NCBI RefSeq assembly: GCF_019977655.1
Contig: NZ_AP024849.1
Span: 3,753,001 to 3,817,000, forward strand
Direction: 5' to 3'
Length of the DNA: 64,000 nt
From: Clostridium gelidum
GTDB lineage: Bacteria; Bacillota; Clostridia; Clostridiales; Clostridiaceae
The stretch's first letter is position 1. Each line of letters starts with the position of its first letter. The notes under the pieces are model-generated. The model had not been told where the DNA came from. It saw only the letters and a list, made by a program, of their open reading frames with translations, and ran no database searches. Of this stretch, positions 59,980-64,000 are shown piece by piece. The position numbers and the translations under genes were made by a program.

Positions 59980-61152
59980 TTATTTAGCTGCAATTTCAGT
60001 TTCGAAGTTAAACTCTCCATTTACAACCTTATTAATAACTATGCTCTTAATTGGGTTACGTTTTTCATCAAATTTATAATGAGTTGTTCCACAATCTACA
60101 TCTAATTTTGTCATTGCATCCTTGATTGCAACTTCATCTGTACTACCTGCTGCTTTAATTGCTTCTGCTACAATGTATACTGAATCATAGCTAAGTACTG
60201 AGAATGCACTTGGATCAGCATTATACTCTGCCTTGTAACTTGAAACAAATTTTTTGATTTTTTCATTATCTGACTTTAGTGATACGTGATCTGTAAAGTA
60301 AGCTCCTTCAACTGCAGCTCCACCAACTTGTACAAGTCCTGGATCACTCCATGAATCACTACCGAGTAATTTTGCTGTAATACCAACTTCCTTTGCTTGC
60401 TTTGCAATTAATCCTACAGTTGAGTAATTGTCTGGAAGATACAATACATCTACATTTAATTCTTTAATTTCAGTTAAAAATGCCTTAAAATCACTTTCTC
60501 CTGTATTATAAGTTTTTTCATAAGCTATAGTACCACCAGAAGATTCAAAATTTGCTTTGAACTCTTTTGAAATACCTACACAATAATCATTTCCTACATC
60601 ATAAAGCATAGCTACTTTTTTAGCTTTAAGATTTTCTGCTGCAAATTTTGCACCAATCTTCCCTTGTAATGGATCAATAAAACATGCTCTAAATACATAT
60701 TCTCCACCCTCAGTAGTTACCTTCTCATTTGTTGATCCTGGAGTAATCATAACTACCTTTGATGCTTTTGCAACTGCTGCCATTGGAATTGAGCATTTAC
60801 TTGCATAAGTTCCAATTACTGCACTTACCTTATCTTGTTCTATTAATTTTGTAATTGCATTTGGTGCTGTTGATGCTTGATTTTGATCATCTTCTACAAT
60901 AAAATCCAATTGTTTACCAAGAACTCCACCAGATGCATTAATTTCTTTGATTGCTAATTTCGCTCCATTGTCCATTGCTGCTCCTAACGCTGGGACATCA
61001 CCAGTTATTGGGAAAACTCCACCAAGTTTTATTGTTTTTCCGCTAGCTGAATCTCCCTTTGACGTTTCACTACAACCTACAACCATTGACATTGTAAGTA
61101 CCATTGCTATTATTACCCCTAATGATTTTTTGAATAATGTCTTTCTTATCAT
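59980..61152 (-). CDS. livK: Branched-chain amino acid-binding lipoprotein LivK/LivJ-like
   Basis: A 390-residue Leu/Ile/Val-type binding protein. The lipoprotein signal FKKSLGVIIAMVLTMSMVVG ends in Cys of VVGC (about residue 27). The mature protein begins KTIKLGGVFPITGDVPALGA, with VSAVIGTYASKCSIPMAAVA and ITPGSTNEKVTTEGGEYVFR as ligand-binding segments. Start 61152 follows GGGGGAAA. The operon leader holds two intrinsic terminators. The true ligand could be any aliphatic or related amino acid. Confidence 0.92.
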   Translation of the reverse strand: MIRKTLFKKSLGVIIAMVLTMSMVVGCSETSKGDSASGKTIKLGGVFPITGDVPALGAAMDNGAKLAIKEINASGGVLGKQLDFIVEDDQNQASTAPNAITKLIEQDKVSAVIGTYASKCSIPMAAVAKASKVVMITPGSTNEKVTTEGGEYVFRACFIDPLQGKIGAKFAAENLKAKKVAMLYDVGNDYCVGISKEFKANFESSGGTIAYEKTYNTGESDFKAFLTEIKELNVDVLYLPDNYSTVGLIAKQAKEVGITAKLLGSDSWSDPGLVQVGGAAVEGAYFTDHVSLKSDNEKIKKFVSSYKAEYNADPSAFSVLSYDSVYIVAEAIKAAGSTDEVAIKDAMTKLDVDCGTTHYKFDEKRNPIKSIVINKVVNGEFNFETEIAAK

Positions 61153-61219
61153 AATAATTTCCCCCATATCTTTTATTTTTTTAATTAATTTTAGTTATTA
61201 TTTCTCCTTTTTTTTATAC

Positions 61220-61262
61220 AAAAAAAGATGCCTATAAAATCTCAATTGAAATTACAGACACC
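61220..61262 (-). terminator. Leader terminator directly upstream of livK
   Basis: On the minus strand GGTGTCTGTAA pairs with TTTATAGGCATC (with G-U pairs), followed by TTTTTTT (61220-61226). It sits about 70 nt before the livK start codon, so expression needs readthrough. Confidence 0.7.
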
Positions 61263-61386
61263 TTTGTCTTATATTTAAACATTTAAATATTTTTCTTTAT
61301 TCTATTTTATAGGTTGTACCATTTTTGCATAATAACATTTATTGTTATAGTTTGAATGATTTTCGTATAATTATTATATAATAAAT

Positions 61387-61400
61387 TTTTAACGTTAAAA
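61387..61400. promoter_or_regulatory. Perfect palindrome TTTTAACGTTAAAA
   Basis: A 14-bp palindrome between the two leader terminators, next to a TATAATAATTA-type -10. It may be an operator of a second, downstream liv promoter. Confidence 0.4.
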
Positions 61401-61406
61401 TTATTA

Positions 61407-61441
61407 TAAAAAAATATGGCTGGTGAATTAACACCAGCCAT
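61407..61441 (-). terminator. Promoter-proximal terminator in the liv leader
   Basis: ATGGCTGGTG and CACCAGCCAT form a perfect 10-bp stem (61416-61441) with a TTTTTTT tract on the minus strand. It begins about 7 nt after the predicted transcription start of the 61455-61482 promoter. Confidence 0.85.
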
Positions 61442-61454
61442 TGTGTATAAGTTT

Positions 61455-61482
61455 ATTATACTGTATACTACATGTTTGTCAA
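61455..61482 (-). promoter_or_regulatory. Consensus sigma-A promoter for a short leader RNA
   Basis: TTGACA (61477-61482), a 16-bp spacer and TATAAT (61455-61460) on the minus strand. The predicted start is near 61448, and the terminator follows at once, giving a ~40-nt RNA. Confidence 0.8.
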
Positions 61483-61597
61483 TAAAAATTATTATTTTAA
61501 TTGTAAATACAGAAAATTTACGGTTATTTATCCAAAATAACGAATTATTCTGTTTTCATAATTTAACTTGTATATTTATTTGAAACTGTGAATTAAC

Positions 61598-61649
61598 AAA
61601 AAAGATAGAATCTCGTCCTAATTTTAAAGGATAAAATTCTATCTTTTTT
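61598..61649 (-). terminator. Intrinsic terminator of the eutBC operon
   Basis: AAAAAAGATAGAAT and its complement ATTCTATCTTTTTT form a 14-bp stem, about 38 bp after the eutC stop. It is followed on the minus strand by a short T run. Confidence 0.85.
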
Positions 61650-61686
61650 ACTTTTAAAAGAAAAATACTTATAGCCTTACTTTATT

Positions 61687-62457
61687 TTAAAGTTTAAGAT
61701 CTATTCCACTTTTCTTTTCCTTCATTAATATTTCAATTAATTGGACGATTTGTGCTCCTGCTTCTACTGGAGGCATTCCATTTTTGTGTATATTTGATAT
61801 TACAGTTCTTTGTGATTCTGGCTTTTTACTACTTGCTTGGTATGCTATATAACAGCTCATACTCTCTCCTGTTGCAAGTCCAGGTCTTTCACCTATCAAT
61901 ATTAGTGTAATTTTTGCGTTTATTGCTTCACTTATTTTATCCATAGTTGCAACTCTAGCATATTTGACAAAAATTGGTGTTCCTAAACTATAGCCTTTTC
62001 CTTTTACTCCATCAACTATCATAGGATATATATCTTTTAAATTTGAAGTTATGGCTGGTGAGCTTAATCCATCTCCAGCTATTATTTGTACGTCTATATT
62101 GTTTATACATTTATCTTTTATATGATCTATAACTTCATTTGAAAAACTTCTTCCTAAATCTGGTCTCGTTATATATTCTTCCTTATCCATTGCTAATGTT
62201 TGAAATTTTAAAAAACCCAACTCATCAACTACGCTTTCATCTACATTGGACCAAACTGCATCCATTGCAATTGCATGATCTGCCATTAGCCTCAAGTAAT
62301 CACTTGTTTTATATCTTGACCCTGCTCTTCCAGTACAAATTCTTGCTGGTGTTGATTTTCTTAAAATCATACAACCTTTATAATCTATCGGATCATCTAC
62401 TGAAACTCTATTACTTAAATCAATGGTGGATATATCTTCTAAAATATCATGATCCAT
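61687..62457 (-). CDS. eutC: Ethanolamine ammonia-lyase, small subunit
   Basis: A 256-residue EutC. Segments: LRKSTPARICTGRAGSRYKT, LRLMADHAIAMDAVWSNVDE, VQIIAGDGLSSPAITSNLKD, LILIGERPGLATGESMSCYI and KNGMPPVEAGAQIVQLI. With EutB it binds adenosylcobalamin and splits ethanolamine to acetaldehyde and ammonia. The short N-terminus lacks an obvious microcompartment-targeting helix. It starts 3 bp after eutB. Confidence 0.95.
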   Translation of the reverse strand: MDHDILEDISTIDLSNRVSVDDPIDYKGCMILRKSTPARICTGRAGSRYKTSDYLRLMADHAIAMDAVWSNVDESVVDELGFLKFQTLAMDKEEYITRPDLGRSFSNEVIDHIKDKCINNIDVQIIAGDGLSSPAITSNLKDIYPMIVDGVKGKGYSLGTPIFVKYARVATMDKISEAINAKITLILIGERPGLATGESMSCYIAYQASSKKPESQRTVISNIHKNGMPPVEAGAQIVQLIEILMKEKKSGIDLKL

Positions 62458-62460
62458 AAA

Positions 62461-63828
62461 TTATACCCCCATCTTCAAAAATATTGACGGATCTCCTGCC
62501 CTATTTGTCAATATTCCATTTTTCATTATACCAATTTCCTCTAGTCTCATTTCAAATTCTTTAATTGGTCTTTTATTTGTTACTTCCCTCAAAGTTGCAA
62601 TATCATGATAGCTTGTAGATTGATACATTAACATTACATCATCGCCACCAGGAACACCCATAAAATAATTACAGTTAGCTTGTGCAAGTAAAACTGCTAA
62701 GTTTTCTAAATCATTTTGATCTGCCTTCATATGATTTGTATAACAAACATCTACCCCCATAGAAAGACCTGTTAGCTTGCCCATAAAATGATCCTCAAGT
62801 CCTGCCCTTATAACTTGTGCTCCATCATAAAGGTATTCTGGTCCTATAAATCCTACAACTGTATTAACTAAAAAAGGATTATATTTTTTTGCAAGCCCAT
62901 AACATCTAGCCTCCATAGTAAGTTGATCTGCTCCATTATGCCCTTCTGAAGATAATTCAGAACCTTGTCCAGTTTCAAAATACATAAAATTATCTCCCTT
63001 AGAAGATTTCAATTCCTTCATAAGTGAATAAGCTTCATCTAACAATTTTACATCTATTCCAAAGGCTCTATTTGAAATTTCAGAACCTGCTATACTTTGA
63101 AACATCAAATCCATAGGTGCGCCTTTTTTAATAGCTTCCATTTGAGTAGTTACATGTGCTAAAACACAATTTTGAGTTGGTATTTTAAACTTGTTCATAA
63201 AGTCTTTAAATACCTTGAGTATATTGGAAACACTATCAATTGTATCTACTGCCGGATTAAGTCCAATTAATGCATCTCCAACACCATAACTTATACCTTC
63301 CATAACAGATGCCATTATTCCATCTATATTATCTGTTGGATGATTAGGTTGAAGTCTTGCAGAAAGAGTTCCAATGTTTCCAATAGTTGTATTACAAGTT
63401 GCTATATTAACTATTTTTCTTGAAGCACATATAAGATCCATATTACTCATAAGCTTAGTTACACCTGCTACAACTTCTGAAGTTAATCCATCTCTTATCT
63501 CTTTTATTTCTTCTCCACTTGATGATAAAAGAAATTCTCTAAATTCTCCAATTGTCATAGACTTTATTTTATTATAAACTTCCTCATTTACTCCATCTTG
63601 AATTACTCTAGTCACTTCATCTGTGTCATAATCTACCACTGGATTATTTCTTAAATCACCTACAGTTAACTCTGAAAGCACAACCTTTGCAGCTACTCTT
63701 TCTTCAGTTGAACTAGCTATAATTCCTGCAAGTCTATCTCCAGACTTTTCTTCATTTGCTTTTGCAAGAACTTCCTTCACATCTGAAAAATTATACACAT
63801 TTCCAAAAAGGGTTGTTCTTAAAATCAT
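62461..63828 (-). CDS. eutB: Ethanolamine ammonia-lyase, large subunit
   Basis: A 455-residue EutB TIM-barrel protein. Blocks: ILRTTLFGNVYNFSDVKEVL, DRLAGIIASSTEERVAAKVV, RLQPNHPTDNIDGIMASVME, YGVGDALIGLNPAVDTIDSV, YFETGQGSELSSEGHNGADQ and CNYFMGVPGGDDVMLMYQST. The start at 63828 is preferred because AAGGAG lies 8 bp upstream; GTG at 63837 overlaps that site. It requires B12, which ties it to the cobalt transporter in this window. It follows an APC permease gene by 40 bp. Confidence 0.96.
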   Translation of the reverse strand: MILRTTLFGNVYNFSDVKEVLAKANEEKSGDRLAGIIASSTEERVAAKVVLSELTVGDLRNNPVVDYDTDEVTRVIQDGVNEEVYNKIKSMTIGEFREFLLSSSGEEIKEIRDGLTSEVVAGVTKLMSNMDLICASRKIVNIATCNTTIGNIGTLSARLQPNHPTDNIDGIMASVMEGISYGVGDALIGLNPAVDTIDSVSNILKVFKDFMNKFKIPTQNCVLAHVTTQMEAIKKGAPMDLMFQSIAGSEISNRAFGIDVKLLDEAYSLMKELKSSKGDNFMYFETGQGSELSSEGHNGADQLTMEARCYGLAKKYNPFLVNTVVGFIGPEYLYDGAQVIRAGLEDHFMGKLTGLSMGVDVCYTNHMKADQNDLENLAVLLAQANCNYFMGVPGGDDVMLMYQSTSYHDIATLREVTNKRPIKEFEMRLEEIGIMKNGILTNRAGDPSIFLKMGV

Positions 63829-63868
63829 ATATGTCACTCCTTATAGATATTTTCACCATTAATTTTTT

Positions 63869-64000
63869 CTAGATAGTTTCAACGTCAATTTCTTCATTGA
63901 AGTCTTCTTTTAATTCTTCTGTATTTGCACCTTGCATTTTAGAATATACAAAATAATAAATTATTGCAAGTGCGTAAGCTCCTACTACCCAAGATACAGT
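63869..64000 (-). CDS. APC-family permease, probable ethanolamine permease (C-terminal end only)
   Basis: The frame ending at TAG (63869-63871) reads TVSWVVGAYALAIIYYFVYS, then KMQGANTEELKEDFNEEIDV: the last membrane helix and an acidic cytoplasmic tail. This fits ethanolamine/amino acid permeases of the Eat type, as expected directly upstream of eutBC. Most of the gene lies beyond the window. Confidence 0.65.
   Translation of the reverse strand, partial: TVSWVVGAYALAIIYYFVYSKMQGANTEELKEDFNEEIDVETI

Noticed and set aside
1..64000. CRISPR arrays, tRNA or rRNA genes, prophage genes
   Set aside because: I looked for regularly spaced repeats, tRNA T-loop (GGTTCRA) signatures and phage gene runs and found none; the repeats present are dispersed palindromes, not arrays.

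Overview
The window is low-GC, AT-rich DNA from a Clostridium-like anaerobe (Clostridium sensu stricto is the best guess). Supporting signs are strong AGGAGG ribosome binding sites, TTG/GTG starts, a CotF-type spore coat protein, a reverse rubrerythrin behind a PerR-like box, ethanolamine ammonia-lyase, and many compact operons ended by intrinsic terminators. I see no rRNA, tRNA, CRISPR array, prophage or transposase gene. Two families of short, strongly palindromic repeats (called R1 and R2 here) are scattered through the intergenic regions.

Layout: 1-3.0 kb holds a truncated OmpR-type response regulator, a creatininase-merR pair behind a MerR-type promoter, and cotF. 3.2-7.4 kb holds repeats, ltaS and two tandem YibE/F genes. 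7.4-11.1 kb holds two gene fragments, a mini-kinase, and a LysR regulator with a MetE-like methyltransferase and a MET-box-like site between them. 11.1-14.8 kb is nrdA-nrdB with tandem NrdR-like boxes. 15.0-18.2 kb is an ECF cobalt transporter, with a cobalamin riboswitch placed in the middle of the cluster. 18.5-21.6 kb holds thioredoxin, a fossil reductase, a 3D-domain protein and a Uma2-type protein. 21.8-32.9 kb is a maltodextrin/glycogen locus: debranching enzyme, GH13 enzyme, chemoreceptor, MalEFG-like transporter and a divergent AraC regulator. 33-45 kb is mixed: lgt, an envelope pair, a MATE pump, an HNH-type gene with ATA where the start codon should be, a macrodomain protein, rubrerythrin, a DUF5685/J-protein pair, a short pyruvate-kinase-like protein and a lipoprotein.

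45.2-53.5 kb is the most interesting region. It is a nine-gene operon: D-amino acid aminotransferase, DUF4392, DUF1445, pxpA, alanine racemase, pxpB, pxpC, biotin carboxyl carrier, biotin carboxylase. The two DUF genes are the separate halves of the mammalian D-glutamate cyclase DGLUCY. PxpB/PxpC with AccB/AccC reproduce, as separate polypeptides, the domain set of urea carboxylase. A plausible reading is a D-amino-acid / 5-oxoproline pathway with a possible biotin-dependent step. The operon begins behind a leader terminator, and a fossil of a second biotin carboxylase gene lies just beyond it.

54-61.2 kb holds a drug/metabolite transporter, an Lrp/AsnC regulator, a cytidylate-kinase-like protein and a branched-chain amino acid (Liv) ABC transporter whose leader contains two intrinsic terminators. 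61.7-64 kb holds eutC, eutB and the end of an APC permease, an ethanolamine route with no microcompartment genes in view.
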